Positions 8,854-18,063 are shown, counted from the stretch's first letter. The stretch: 64,000 nucleotides of DNA from Leptospira broomii serovar Hurstbridge str. 5399 (GCF_000243715.2 NZ_AHMO02000011.1:496001-560000), one strand, 5' to 3'. Translations and numbers: made by a program. Notes: generated from the sequence alone by a model not told the origin.

Positions 8854-9136
8854 ATTTCTCCCCAATAAGTCCTTCCATTATAGCTCAAATTGTATTTATT
8901 ATAAAATAATTAATATCTGTTCTATGAATGCTTTTTGTCAACGGCTCGCATTGAGCGCTCCAATCGGACGTTCGTCATTCGGCGGAAACCTGAAAGATAA
9001 ATCATAGCCGTATTTTCACCCGGTATATTACTCGATTTCCTTTTATTTAAGCGGATTGCCACCCCGCTAGTTGCTTAATTCTAAAAATATAGTATTACTT
9101 ATCATTGTTAAAAGACATGAAGACCGAGCAATAGTC

Positions 9137-10498
9137 GTGAACAATATCGATCTAAAAGATACGCCTCCAAAAAATATATTCATGCTAGGATGGGAATACC
9201 CTCCTCATATCGCAGGAGGGCTTGGCGTTGCCTGCAAAGGAATCGTGAATTCCTTATCGAAATTAGGGCACACCATATTCTTGCTGGTTCCTAAACTCTA
9301 TGGAGACGAGGAGCAAATCGACGGCGTCAATTTACTAGACATAAATTCTGGATGGGAACTTCTTAATCAAGAAGACCAAAACGAATTAATTCAAGCCCAT
9401 TCCTTCAATGCTCAGCAAACCAGCGATACTCTAAATTTCTCGCCTTATAGCACGTTTATCGGCGGAAACGATCAAACTCGGCTATATTCGGAAACTTTCG
9501 AAAGAACCTCGGGCAAAGATAAGATAGAAATAAAGAAGAACTCCGCTACCGCAGCTCTTCCGATACACATATCCGGCGGTTACGGTCCGGTCATATTTCA
9601 GGATATCCATAAATATGCGGATTTTGCAGCCAAAGTTGCAAGCGTATTGCAGCCGGATATAATTCATGCTCACGATTGGATGACATTTCCTGCGGCTAAA
9701 AAAATCCAAACCAAACTGACGGCAGAAACAATATTACATTTTCATGCCACTGAATACGACAGATCCGGCGAAAATCAAAACGATTACATAAAGCTTATAG
9801 AAAAGGATGCCTGCGAATTCTCCGATAAAATCATAACTGTAAGCGATTACACTAAGAGCTTATTACAAGAAAGATACGAGGCTGATCCCGCAAAAATTTT
9901 CGTCGCCCATAATGGAGTATCCGAAAACTCGGAATCGGAACACGTCGAGGATCCGGAGATGATTATCGACGATGCCATCGTACTATTTTTAGGACGCATT
10001 ACATATCAAAAAGGTCCGGATTACTTTATTCAAGCCGCGGCGAAAATCATTCGCGAAGTGCCGAATGTCCGGTTTGTCATGGCAGGCACCGGAGATCTTC
10101 ATCATAGAATGATCGAGTTGTCCGCCGATTTAGGAATCGGAAAGCATTTTCACTATACAGGATATTTAAATAAAGAAAGCGCGCACCGGCTTTATGAGAT
10201 AAGCGACCTTTATATCATGCCTTCGGTTTCAGAGCCGTTCGGCTTAACCGCCTTGGAGGCAATGTCGCATAATCTTCCTGTTATATTATCAAACCAATCC
10301 GGAGTAAGCGAAGTCGTCAATCAATGCTTAAAAGTTAACTTTTGGGACACTGATGAACTGGCGGCTAAAACGATAGCTTTACTCAAAAGTAGAACGTTAA
10401 GAGACCATATGGGGCACGAAGCCAAGAAAGATGCCTCAAAACTCACCTGGCATAAGAATGCAAAAAGAATCGAAGAAGTGTATAGGAGTAAAGTATGA
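9137..10498 (+). CDS. Glycogen-synthase-like glycosyltransferase (GT4/GT5 type)
   Basis: The protein begins with an LGWEYPPHIAGGLG motif, the ADP/UDP-sugar synthase signature near the N-terminus (K.GGL type). It ends with the GT-B donor site: FLGRITYQKGPDYFIQA, then VSEPFGLTALEAMS, where the E.F..E Glu pair binds the nucleotide sugar. This fits starch/glycogen-synthase-like enzymes. The start is uncertain: GTG 9137 puts the motif close to the N-terminus as usual, a TTG at 9071 would add 22 residues, and neither has a good ribosome site. It overlaps the GH57 gene by ATGA, so the two should act together in alpha-glucan metabolism. The donor is not determined. Confidence 0.85.
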   Translation: MNNIDLKDTPPKNIFMLGWEYPPHIAGGLGVACKGIVNSLSKLGHTIFLLVPKLYGDEEQIDGVNLLDINSGWELLNQEDQNELIQAHSFNAQQTSDTLNFSPYSTFIGGNDQTRLYSETFERTSGKDKIEIKKNSATAALPIHISGGYGPVIFQDIHKYADFAAKVASVLQPDIIHAHDWMTFPAAKKIQTKLTAETILHFHATEYDRSGENQNDYIKLIEKDACEFSDKIITVSDYTKSLLQERYEADPAKIFVAHNGVSENSESEHVEDPEMIIDDAIVLFLGRITYQKGPDYFIQAAAKIIREVPNVRFVMAGTGDLHHRMIELSADLGIGKHFHYTGYLNKESAHRLYEISDLYIMPSVSEPFGLTALEAMSHNLPVILSNQSGVSEVVNQCLKVNFWDTDELAAKTIALLKSRTLRDHMGHEAKKDASKLTWHKNAKRIEEVYRSKV

Positions 10499-11721
10499 TA
10501 TCAGTATGTTTTTATTTCGAGGTCCATCAACCGTTTCGCCTAAAGCCGTACGGGTTTTTCCAAATAGGAAAGGACGATACCTATTTCGATGATGAAAAGA
10601 ATTCCGTGATTTTAAGGAAGGTTGCCGAAAAATGCTACTTACCGACCACGCAATTACTTCTGGATTTGATTCGCGAACACAAGGATGAGTTCAATTTTAC
10701 GTTTTCAATTTCCGGAACTGCTATTGAACAGTTTAAGAAATGGTGCCCGGCAGTCCTGGACCAATTCAAACGGCTGGCGGATACCGGTAATGTAGAATTT
10801 CTTGCGGAAACGTATTACCACTCGCTCTCAAGTCTATTCTCTGAAAGGGAGTTTTATAGACACGTTCAAAAACACAGAAAGACGATTAAACGCGAACTTG
10901 GAGTTTTGCCGGAAGCATTCCGCAATACGGAATTAATATATTCCAATCGGATCGGAAGTTTAGTAAGAAATATGGGATATTCAGTGATGCTGATGGAAGG
11001 CGTTGATAGACTTCTGGATTGGAGAAGTCCTAATTTCCTTTATAAAGCTAAATACGAACCTGGCTTAAACTTAATGCTAAAAAATTATCGTTTAAGCGAC
11101 GATATCGCGTTTCGTTTTTCCGAAAGAAGCTGGAGCGCTTATCCGTTGAAAGCGGACAAATTTTCGAATTGGGTTCATTCGGTCGCGGGAAACGGAGAAT
11201 GTGTTAATCTGTTCATGGACTTTGAAACATTCGGCGAACATCAGTGGGCGGATTCCGGAATCTTCGAATTCCTTAAACTGTTGCCGTCGGAGATAAAAAA
11301 ACATCCCGATTTTAAATTCAACACAGTCTCGAGAGCGGCGGAGAATTATTATCCGATCGGCGATATCGATACTCATGAGCCCGTTTCCTGGGCAGATATG
11401 GAGAGAGATACTTCTGCTTGGTTAGGCAACTCGATGCAGCGCCAAGCCCTAGAAGCCGTATACGAGCTTGAGGATAAGGTCTATAGTTTCGGAGACGAAG
11501 AGCTGCTGGATACCTACGGAAAATTACAAACCTCGGATCATTTTTATTATATGTGCACCAAGTATTTTAACGACGGCGATGTACATAAATATTTTAGTCC
11601 GTATTCTTCTCCGTACGATGCATATATCTATTATATGAACGTTTTACAGGATTTTCGTCAGAAACTTAAAAGAAGGACCTCTGCCCCGGCGCCGAAAGCA
11701 AAACTCCTACAGGAAGCTTGA
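10495..11721 (+). CDS. Glycoside hydrolase family 57 protein (alpha-glucan-acting)
   Basis: This 408-residue protein shows the conserved GH57 regions in order: HQPFR near the start, an FSISGTAIEQ strand, FRNTEL (about residues 141-146), which carries the predicted nucleophile Glu, and MDFETFGEHQW with the predicted acid/base Asp. GH57 enzymes are retaining alpha-amylases, 4-alpha-glucanotransferases, amylopullulanases or branching enzymes. The compact size and the FRNTEL/ETFGEH motifs fit the alpha-amylase-like branch. No signal peptide is present, so it acts in the cytoplasm. It is coupled by a 4-bp overlap to the upstream glycosyltransferase, which points to storage-glucan synthesis or trimming. 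Confidence 0.87.
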   Translation: MISVCFYFEVHQPFRLKPYGFFQIGKDDTYFDDEKNSVILRKVAEKCYLPTTQLLLDLIREHKDEFNFTFSISGTAIEQFKKWCPAVLDQFKRLADTGNVEFLAETYYHSLSSLFSEREFYRHVQKHRKTIKRELGVLPEAFRNTELIYSNRIGSLVRNMGYSVMLMEGVDRLLDWRSPNFLYKAKYEPGLNLMLKNYRLSDDIAFRFSERSWSAYPLKADKFSNWVHSVAGNGECVNLFMDFETFGEHQWADSGIFEFLKLLPSEIKKHPDFKFNTVSRAAENYYPIGDIDTHEPVSWADMERDTSAWLGNSMQRQALEAVYELEDKVYSFGDEELLDTYGKLQTSDHFYYMCTKYFNDGDVHKYFSPYSSPYDAYIYYMNVLQDFRQKLKRRTSAPAPKAKLLQEA

Positions 11722-11756
11722 GCATCATGAAAGGTTAATTTCATCAATGCCTTCGA

Positions 11757-11791
11757 TCAAAATACGAAGTCGTCAATTGACGACTTCGTAT
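11757..11791 (-). terminator. Perfect 30-bp palindrome covering the adenylate cyclase stop codon, intrinsic terminator
   Basis: Positions 11762-11791 form a perfect 15+15 bp palindrome. On the minus strand it encodes the last five residues and the TGA stop (11775-11773) of the cyclase, and is followed by a short T run (tattttg). The stop codon therefore lies inside the stem of its own terminator. It also sits in the gap facing the GH57 gene and may terminate both. Confidence 0.7.
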
Positions 11792-13692
11792 ACTTGACTA
11801 GATTTGGATTTACCCTTAACGATTACTTTACCGAGTTTATTAAACGAATATTTCTTTCTATTATGGAGTTTCTTATAAGTATCCTCGCTTAATAAAAGAG
11901 TCGCATGAAGTTCCTTAGTCAAACCTTCGATGCGCGAGGCAAGATTAACTGCATCCGAAATCACAGTCCCGTCCATCCGCTCTTCCTCACCTATCGTTCC
12001 TAGCATGAGCGTTCCCGTATGCAAACCTATACCGATCCGAATTGGCTCGTATTTTCGCTCCTTCCTAGATAGGTTCAAATTTTCCAGTTCCTTTAACATT
12101 TCCATTGCAGCCTGCAAAGCGTCGTCCGGGCTGTTCGGAAACAAAGCCATGATCCCGTCCCCTAAGTATTTATCCACAAATCCTTTATTCTTACGTATAA
12201 CCGGTCCCATTCTTCTCATATAGGAATTCAAGAAATCAAAGTTGTCTTTCGGACTCATTTTTTCGGACAAATGGGTAAAATCCCGGATATCGGAGAAAAG
12301 TATCGTCATTTCTCTTTGCACTTGGTTCCCGAGTCCTATCTCCGTTATGTTTTCCTTATTAAGGAATTTCAAAAATTCCAAAGGAACAAATCGACTATAG
12401 GCTCGGTTAACTTCCAGTAAATTGTCCGATAAACGCTCTATATACAAAAATGCCTGCGAAAAGCGGAACGAAAGCAGATAGGATTGTGCGAAAATGAAGG
12501 CAAAAAGACCGAACGGCAGATAATAACCCGTATTGATCAACGCCTGCGAATAAAGTATATCGTTAACCGAACTAATTGTCAATGCGAGCATTCCGCCTAA
12601 AGCGGTCAACGCTCCCTCGGAACCTCGATAAAGTAGTCTAGAAAGAACGAATATAATCCAGGCGATATGGATTAGCATCAATAGTTCGAAAGGAATCATT
12701 GTATGCGAATATATTCTTGCCGGCGTCAAAACGACCGTAATTGCAAGTAACGCGTGAAACCAAAAGCTAGCTTTCCTAGCTTTCGATGAGAAGACTCCCG
12801 GAAATAATGCGTCCATATAACTAACGAAAAACGGAACGGCCAAATATATGGATAAATACTCCGCTTTATTCCATAGTTCCCATGGAAGATCGGGGAACTT
12901 GCGAATTAAAAATCGTTCTCCTGTTACAACTAAGCGCAAACTAATGGCTAGGCAAAAACACCCGAAGAAAAGTCCGCTTAAATCTCTCCTGCGCAATGAG
13001 AACAATCCGAAATGATAAAACGCCATAATGATGATACTTCCGAAAAGTATCATCTCGTTGCTAGATCGATTTTCCCGAAAGGTCTGCATATCGGACTCAG
13101 TGCCGACTCGAATCGATTCCCAAAGACCTCCCTTAAAATGATGGAAGTTCGAAACTTCCACTCGAATCGTAAATTCTTGCTTAGGCAGGGATAAGTAGGC
13201 GTATTGCGGAAGATACTGCGGCCTGGAAGAATTTGAATCCACACCTACGACTCCATTTCTAACGATTTTCTTTCCGTCAATGAAGACCGAGGCAGCCGTC
13301 CCGGCGTCTTGAAATCTTAACATAAGCCGCGGAGAGTTAGGTCCGAGAAGAACTTTCAAGGAATAAGTTCCATAACCGTAGGCTTGCAATGAATTCATTC
13401 CAACCAAATTCGGTATTTGATTCCAGTTCCCGGGAACCGAAACGATTTTGGGCTCCCCCTCCTTTGCGTCGGATTTCGGACGAGAAAGTGGGAGCTCCTT
13501 CCAAAGGAACTTCCATTCGCCGTCCAATTTTACGATACCATCTTCGGGAAAATTCCACTCTCGCAAATCGAGTACTCCCTTTTCGGCTACCGGGGATATT
13601 TTCGCCGAGACTGTACGGGAGCATGAGGAAACTGAAAAAAACAGTACGCTGCAAATTCCAAAGAACAATCCGAATTTCACAGTTTTTATCAT
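11773..13692 (-). CDS. Class III adenylate cyclase with 7TMR-DISM sensor
   Basis: The 639-residue protein has a signal segment with a lipobox-like VSSC (Cys24), an extracytoplasmic beta-rich DISM-type domain (about 30-205), seven transmembrane helices (about 212-420) and a class III nucleotide cyclase domain (about 450-635). The cyclase has metal Asp468 (FSDIRDF) and Asp512 (LGDG), purine-selecting Lys508 and Asp580, and transition-state Asn583 and Arg587. The Lys/Asp pair is typical of ATP-specific enzymes, so cyclic AMP is the expected product. It probably converts a periplasmic ligand signal, perhaps a carbohydrate, into cAMP. Its sensor half is paralogous to that of the kinase at 44546-47755. 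The transcript ends in a palindrome spanning the stop. Confidence 0.9.
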   Translation of the reverse strand: MIKTVKFGLFFGICSVLFFSVSSCSRTVSAKISPVAEKGVLDLREWNFPEDGIVKLDGEWKFLWKELPLSRPKSDAKEGEPKIVSVPGNWNQIPNLVGMNSLQAYGYGTYSLKVLLGPNSPRLMLRFQDAGTAASVFIDGKKIVRNGVVGVDSNSSRPQYLPQYAYLSLPKQEFTIRVEVSNFHHFKGGLWESIRVGTESDMQTFRENRSSNEMILFGSIIIMAFYHFGLFSLRRRDLSGLFFGCFCLAISLRLVVTGERFLIRKFPDLPWELWNKAEYLSIYLAVPFFVSYMDALFPGVFSSKARKASFWFHALLAITVVLTPARIYSHTMIPFELLMLIHIAWIIFVLSRLLYRGSEGALTALGGMLALTISSVNDILYSQALINTGYYLPFGLFAFIFAQSYLLSFRFSQAFLYIERLSDNLLEVNRAYSRFVPLEFLKFLNKENITEIGLGNQVQREMTILFSDIRDFTHLSEKMSPKDNFDFLNSYMRRMGPVIRKNKGFVDKYLGDGIMALFPNSPDDALQAAMEMLKELENLNLSRKERKYEPIRIGIGLHTGTLMLGTIGEEERMDGTVISDAVNLASRIEGLTKELHATLLLSEDTYKKLHNRKKYSFNKLGKVIVKGKSKSSQVYEVVN

Positions 13693-13897
13693 TTTCCAGC
13701 GTCCTGATCAAATAATTTCTATCGATTGCGAAGGGGCTAAATTGAAATCGCAGGAATACGATCTTCGCTTAGCAATATTAAGTTTTTTTTCTGCGAAAAT
13801 CACAGATTTAAATGACGTTTAGAAAGCAAACATAGTTACCGTAAAAAAGTAGAAATCCTAAAATTACTTCAAACGCATTCATCCAATCGGGAAGTCA

Positions 13898-14221
13898 TTA
13901 GCTTTTTGCTTTGATCTTATATGAATCGATGACTCTTGCCGAATATGTAACCGCCGCCTCCGCATTTACCTCAATGGCAACTCCTAAAGCCTCGGTTATT
14001 TTCTCCTGACTTGCTGGCCGCGTCCGTGTTGAGCCGCAATACATCCGTCGCATTGCCTTGTAATTGTGACAGCCAAGATAATCAGCTCCCGAGTTTTACC
14101 GTCTAAGAAAGCCCTCTTCGCTAAGTCCTCTATACCCTCGAAGAATTTTGGGGCTAATCCTTCCGATCTCGGCAATAGCCGTTTGTAGCTGTCCCTGATA
14201 TTCATTCCAATCGAGCATCAT
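13898..14221 (-). pseudogene. Broken carboxymuconolactone decarboxylase (AhpD-like) gene with three frame changes
   Basis: Three consecutive frames on the minus strand reconstruct one protein of about 107 residues. From ATG 14221 the frame reads MMLDWNEYQGQLQTA..., the usual family N-terminus, and stops near 14099. A second frame carries FLDGKTREL and the redox CxxC (CDGCIAA). A short third stretch reads HTDAASK after a one-base change near 14029. A last frame reads ITEALGVAIEVNAEAA...YSARV, the usual C-terminus, and ends at TAA 13900-13898. The overall length equals an intact family member, so small indels broke it. An intact copy would be a peroxidase/decarboxylase-like enzyme. An uninterrupted 69-codon frame (14205-13996) is only part of it. 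Confidence 0.8.
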
Positions 14222-14833
14222 AAACGGTTAGCTCTCTAAAAAGATCTAATTTTAAATAAGGTGAATTCGAAGTAAAGATACTTTACCTGTTTTTCGTCAT
14301 TGTCAATATTGTTTTTTCAAAGAAAATGAATATTGAGTAAATGAATTCCGGAGGTAATTATACGGAAGAAATTAAAAGACATGAATCCATTCTATAAAAA
14401 TGTTATATAAATATAATATTATTATTTGATATTACATTTTTTTCAAAATAGTCGTCCGTAAAAATTCGAATATGGAACCGATCGCCGTTCGTCCTGCATT
14501 TACGATAAATAATTCCTGCTTCTATTATTCTGTCGGTCGTTAGCCCGCTTCTTAAGGTCGCTTAAATTCCGCTCGAGTTCTCGGGCAGAAGTGTCGATTC
14601 ATAATTAACGTTTTAAATCTTGTCTAACATTCAGTTATTTCTTTCCGGACTCTGACGAGTTTCCTTAAACAAATCGATGGATAAATACTCGCCAAGATAC
14701 CGTTCGACTCGGATACTCCGTCGCCGGGGAAAAATCCGAATAATTTAATGACAAACACGATCCTTTTGAGAAATTCAAAGCCTATAATTCGTGCATCTCC
14801 TACGAAACTCTTAATCGATAAAAGCGATCGCCT
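14222..14833. other. Intergenic region, AT-rich, no intact gene
   Basis: The stretch is AT-rich, especially 14395-14450. On the minus strand about 14605-14510 there is a 32-codon open frame with protein-like, charged composition (ARELERNLSDLKKRAND) but no start codon or ribosome site, so it may be a gene remnant. Nothing else is recognised. Confidence 0.3.
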
Positions 14834-15010
14834 ATGCGTAAAAACACAAAAAATAAACCTAAAGCGAGACCAAAAAGGTCTAATACTGCGATCAAATCAG
14901 GCAAGAAATTTATCGAATCGTTAATGTCGGGTCGATTTATCGAGAATCGGCGAAACTACAATTGTTTAATTAACGGCCAGCGTTACGTCAAATCGATAGG
15001 CAAAGTATGA
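14834..15010 (+). CDS. Small basic protein, 58 residues, coupled to the next gene
   Basis: The frame runs from ATG 14834 to TGA 15008-15010 and encodes 58 residues rich in Lys/Arg (KNKPKARPKR near the start, then FIESLMSGRFIENRRNYN). Its stop overlaps the ATG of the next gene in the ATGA arrangement, which is strong evidence for real, coupled translation. No family is recognised. The lack of hydrophobic segments suggests a cytoplasmic, possibly nucleic-acid-binding protein. The ribosome site is weak. Confidence 0.5.
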   Translation: MRKNTKNKPKARPKRSNTAIKSGKKFIESLMSGRFIENRRNYNCLINGQRYVKSIGKV

Positions 15011-15804
15011 ATGTAAAACAGCTTCTCTATTTTCTAATTTCCTCGATACTCTACTTCCATATCTCGACTCCAGTCTCAGCGTTCGGAACGTTTTCGGAAG
15101 GTTGGATGGTCGCCAAGCTGATTCAATTTGAAAGTAGAGGGATAATCTATGAATCGTACGAAGGTATTCTGGAATTAACTTACTTTGAACCGTTGGAAGA
15201 TTGTGAAGCCGCAAAAGACGAGTGCTTTACGCCGGTAAAAAAGAAGGCGGCATTTAGCGTCCGACCTGAAAATGCAAATCTCGTAAACTTCCTTAGCAAG
15301 AATCTAAACCAAACCATATTGGTCCAATATAGAATTCACCGCATCAAAGCGATCTCATTGTCTACGGATAGAGAAGTTGTCGATGCTCAATTTCAGGAAA
15401 ATATCTTGCCAAAAACATCCAAAGCGCGGGATCCGAAAGAGCGCCTTACGGTGTGGATCCACGCAAACGAAGATGCTTCGGTGGACAAGTTCGTAGACCG
15501 AAAAACTGGCGGAAAAAGAAATTTTTCAGTCGTCGGAAGAATACTCAGTCTCGAGTATAAAGGAACATTAGTTGGAACGTATGAAGGACTCTATCTCGAT
15601 GAATCCAGGGGTAAAGTTCATCCCTTTTCCGTAACATCCGAGGAAATGGCAGGCTTCGCATTGAAAGCTCTCAAATATAATGGAAAATATTATTTAGGAA
15701 TTTCAGTCGCATATGTAAGCGGATTGCGAGAATCCGATTATGATCTTTTCGAAATCAATTTCAAGGCCCCGGCCGGCGCATTGGAAGGCGCTCAATTCAA
15801 ATGA
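15007..15804 (+). CDS. Exported protein of unknown function with an internal duplication
   Basis: The 265-residue product starts with a signal peptide (about residues 1-25, cleavage after VSA). The mature protein seems to hold two related beta-rich units. Unit one (about 30-125) begins GWMVAKLIQFESRGIIYESYEG and unit two (about 175-255) begins VGRILSLEYKGTLVGTYEG. Both share the 'G...L..E..G....YEG' framework and end in a YISV- or VQYR-like strand. A charged linker with Lys, Arg and Asp joins them. No family is recognised. It is translationally coupled to a small basic protein upstream. A periplasmic or outer-membrane-associated role is inferred only from export. Confidence 0.75.
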   Translation: MNVKQLLYFLISSILYFHISTPVSAFGTFSEGWMVAKLIQFESRGIIYESYEGILELTYFEPLEDCEAAKDECFTPVKKKAAFSVRPENANLVNFLSKNLNQTILVQYRIHRIKAISLSTDREVVDAQFQENILPKTSKARDPKERLTVWIHANEDASVDKFVDRKTGGKRNFSVVGRILSLEYKGTLVGTYEGLYLDESRGKVHPFSVTSEEMAGFALKALKYNGKYYLGISVAYVSGLRESDYDLFEINFKAPAGALEGAQFK

Positions 15805-15854
15805 TCCTTATAAAGCGAGTAATGGAATCATAAATATTCGATCATACGGAACGA

Positions 15855-15875
15855 TAAACTAATGGCTTTAGTTTA
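15855..15875 (+). terminator. AT-rich hairpin downstream of the exported duplicated protein
   Basis: The perfect 8-bp arms taaactaa (15855-15862) and ttagttta (15868-15875) surround a 5-nt loop, 50 nt past the stop at 15804. The stem is AT-rich and no clean T tract follows, so it is a weak terminator candidate. The gap 15876-16243 shows no gene. Confidence 0.25.
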
Positions 15876-16243
15876 ATACGTTGTTCCTAACTCAACTCCC
15901 GATATCACTTTGAATTTATTGTTGAATTTATAATGCATTTAATCGCGGGAGAAATTATCCCTGTACGAAATTCAACTTTCAATTGATTTATTAACCGAAT
16001 AAAATTTTTTTGAACGACTCTCTTCCGAAGATTTTTTGCTCTCCTCAGCTAAACCCAACTTCCTTAACTCTCCGTTTAAACATCAAGTCAGGGGCTCCAA
16101 TTCAGGAGTATTACTTAAGCCGTAGACAAGTAAGAGTTTTGTTTTTGTTTTGATACCAGATTGAAATCCTAAAATAAATGCGGAGTAAGTTTTCGTCTTG
16201 ACGTTTGTTTTTGGAAATAGTCTTTCGAAGCAAGGTTTAACAA

Positions 16244-16624
16244 ATGCCTCTTTTGCGAAGCAGAATGAATCGAAGTGCTAAATTCGGACGAATGACAGTC
16301 CTTTTAGTAATACTTTATTCAGTATCAATGGATGCGATCATTGATACGATCGACATTTGTAACGGAAATTGGACAGGTTTTTCGCAAACAATTCTTCGAG
16401 TCAAACCCATCAGGCATAATCTCAAAGATCATGACGGTCTTTTTTCAGGATCTTATTTCGAAGCTCAGGCGCCATTTGATCTTCAAAACAAATTCCTCCC
16501 AAAATCGGGATTCGATCTAGTATCAGTTAACCGAATTTCCGTTTTTTTGGATCAGCTTAAATCTTCTAGTTCTCCGCAATTATTAATTCAATTACTTATA
16601 TCTCTTCCACCGCCTACCGCTTAA
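16244..16624 (+). CDS. Doubtful hypothetical protein
   Basis: A 126-codon frame starts at ATG 16244 with an AAGG-like ribosome site about 8 nt upstream. It has one hydrophobic stretch (TVLLVILYSVSM) and a Ser/Leu/Pro-rich tail. The composition is poor for a real protein and no family is recognised. It lies in a 1-kb stretch (15805-16890) otherwise lacking genes. It could be real, or a chance frame in a decayed region. Confidence 0.3.
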   Translation: MPLLRSRMNRSAKFGRMTVLLVILYSVSMDAIIDTIDICNGNWTGFSQTILRVKPIRHNLKDHDGLFSGSYFEAQAPFDLQNKFLPKSGFDLVSVNRISVFLDQLKSSSSPQLLIQLLISLPPPTA

Positions 16625-16890
16625 TTCGACGGAGAATGCATATCCGTCCTGATCAAAGGAAAACTTTCACGACTCCCTTCTTTATATCGTAGATATGATT
16701 CGGATCGAGTGAACGGCAATTATTTTGACTGACTAAATCAAAATGAGACGTTTCGAATTTTTTTCTAACGATGCTCAAGCTCTGATTTAAAGCGGAATAA
16801 AGCACAGCATTCAAAGGATAGGACCATTTCTAAAAAAACGAACGAAAGACGGAATTCGAAAGGTAGATTAGGATCGTTCTTTACAATATT

Positions 16891-17553
16891 ATGATAAAAT
16901 ATATCGCTATTTTAATACAATTCGTCAATCTGTTAACGTCCTGCTCTGGCGATAGCCTGGCCGAGGAAACCGACCCGATAAAATATCGGGAAAAAACCGT
17001 AGTGGATTACTTCTTTCGCCTACCTAAGGAATTTCTAGGTTTCGGATTAAAGACTGATGAACAGCGTATCGCTGCGTTGCTTAATTTTAAGAATCATTAT
17101 GACACGAGAGGGATGGAAAAATACGCGTTAATCGAATCCTCGCCGAATACTCTCCAATTACGTGCGGGTTTACTGGAAGGAACATCGGATATCGTATTGG
17201 CGTCCTGGAAGAATGCAGAACATTCGGATATCATCGGAATCATACGCACATATTCGGACACCGATTCTTCGGAGACCTTATCGCTTAAATTTTATAAAAA
17301 CGAAAGTAATTCCTGGAAAGAGATTACGGATCAAATTTTCCCCGGAATAAAAGCTAAATATTTCGAACCAATTAACTTGAAGCATCTTCCTAAAGATTCG
17401 ATTCCTGCCCACATACATTGTTCCTTGATCGGGAACTACAACGACATCGCCTGTCGTTTTTCTTTAGTCGGAGAGAATCCCGAAGATTACTATAAAAAGC
17501 CCTCGATCGTCTATCATTGGGAAAAAAATCGTTTTGTATTATTAAACGAATAA
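16891..17553 (+). CDS. Putative lipoprotein of unknown function
   Basis: The 220-residue product begins with a short hydrophobic segment and a spirochaete-type lipobox (LLTSC, Cys18), then Ser/Gly/Asp, typical of an exported lipoprotein. The rest is a mixed alpha/beta domain with Trp/Tyr-rich strands. It contains two further Cys residues late in the chain (HIHCSLIG and IACRFS), which could form a disulfide. No family is recognised. The gene stands alone. Composition and codon use look like its neighbours. The start has no strong ribosome site. Confidence 0.65.
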   Translation: MIKYIAILIQFVNLLTSCSGDSLAEETDPIKYREKTVVDYFFRLPKEFLGFGLKTDEQRIAALLNFKNHYDTRGMEKYALIESSPNTLQLRAGLLEGTSDIVLASWKNAEHSDIIGIIRTYSDTDSSETLSLKFYKNESNSWKEITDQIFPGIKAKYFEPINLKHLPKDSIPAHIHCSLIGNYNDIACRFSLVGENPEDYYKKPSIVYHWEKNRFVLLNE

Positions 17554-17732
17554 AATACGGCAAAACCGAAATGCCGGAGGAATCGGGCTATTTCTTACAA
17601 ATAGTCACGCCGAATCCTATAGAGATAAGATTGAAGTAAAAAACACAGTCGGGTCGAGGTTGCACATTTATCGTATATTTTAAACGGTGAAAATTTGAGT
17701 CCGACTTACAGTTTCAAATAAACTCAAATGGA

Positions 17733-17900
17733 TTATTTGGTTTCTAAACAGCGGGTTTTCCAGAATAGTAATCCAGTTTGATCCGAATCGATTGCGGCCT
17801 TGCACTCTTGTGCAGAATTGTAACTTCCCAGCTGAACGTTCCCCCGAACCGAATAAAGCCACAAAATCCATAGACTAGTTAATAGAATAAATTTATTCAT
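17733..17900 (-). CDS. Small secreted two-cysteine protein, 55 residues
   Basis: From ATG 17900, preceded by a strong GGGGGA ribosome site, the frame encodes a signal peptide (KFILLTSLWILWLYSV) and a mature part of about 35 residues. The mature part has two Cys (QECKAA and KTRCLE) that could pair in a disulfide. It ends at TAA 17735-17733. No family is recognised. The match of ribosome site, signal peptide and paired Cys makes it likely real. It lies downstream of the chemotaxis cluster on the same strand but 160 bp from the next gene. A longer frame over the same DNA (17871-17680) is a shadow. Confidence 0.6.
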   Translation of the reverse strand: MNKFILLTSLWILWLYSVRGNVQLGSYNSAQECKAAIDSDQTGLLFWKTRCLETK

Positions 17901-18063
17901 TGTTTAAATTCCCCCAAATTTCAAATCCGCTTACTTATCCGCTCGTCGATCTAAACTTAAATTGGGTAGCCCGATCTTCACTAACGCAAATCTTACTTTT
18001 TCTTTATATTCTAATAGACGAATAAATCTTATCTATTACGTATCAATTTTTACTGATAAATAT

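Noticed and set aside
13389..13822. Overlapping frames opposite the 5' end of the adenylate cyclase
   Set aside because: They run antisense to a clear coding gene, with Ser/Arg/Pro-rich composition typical of shadows.
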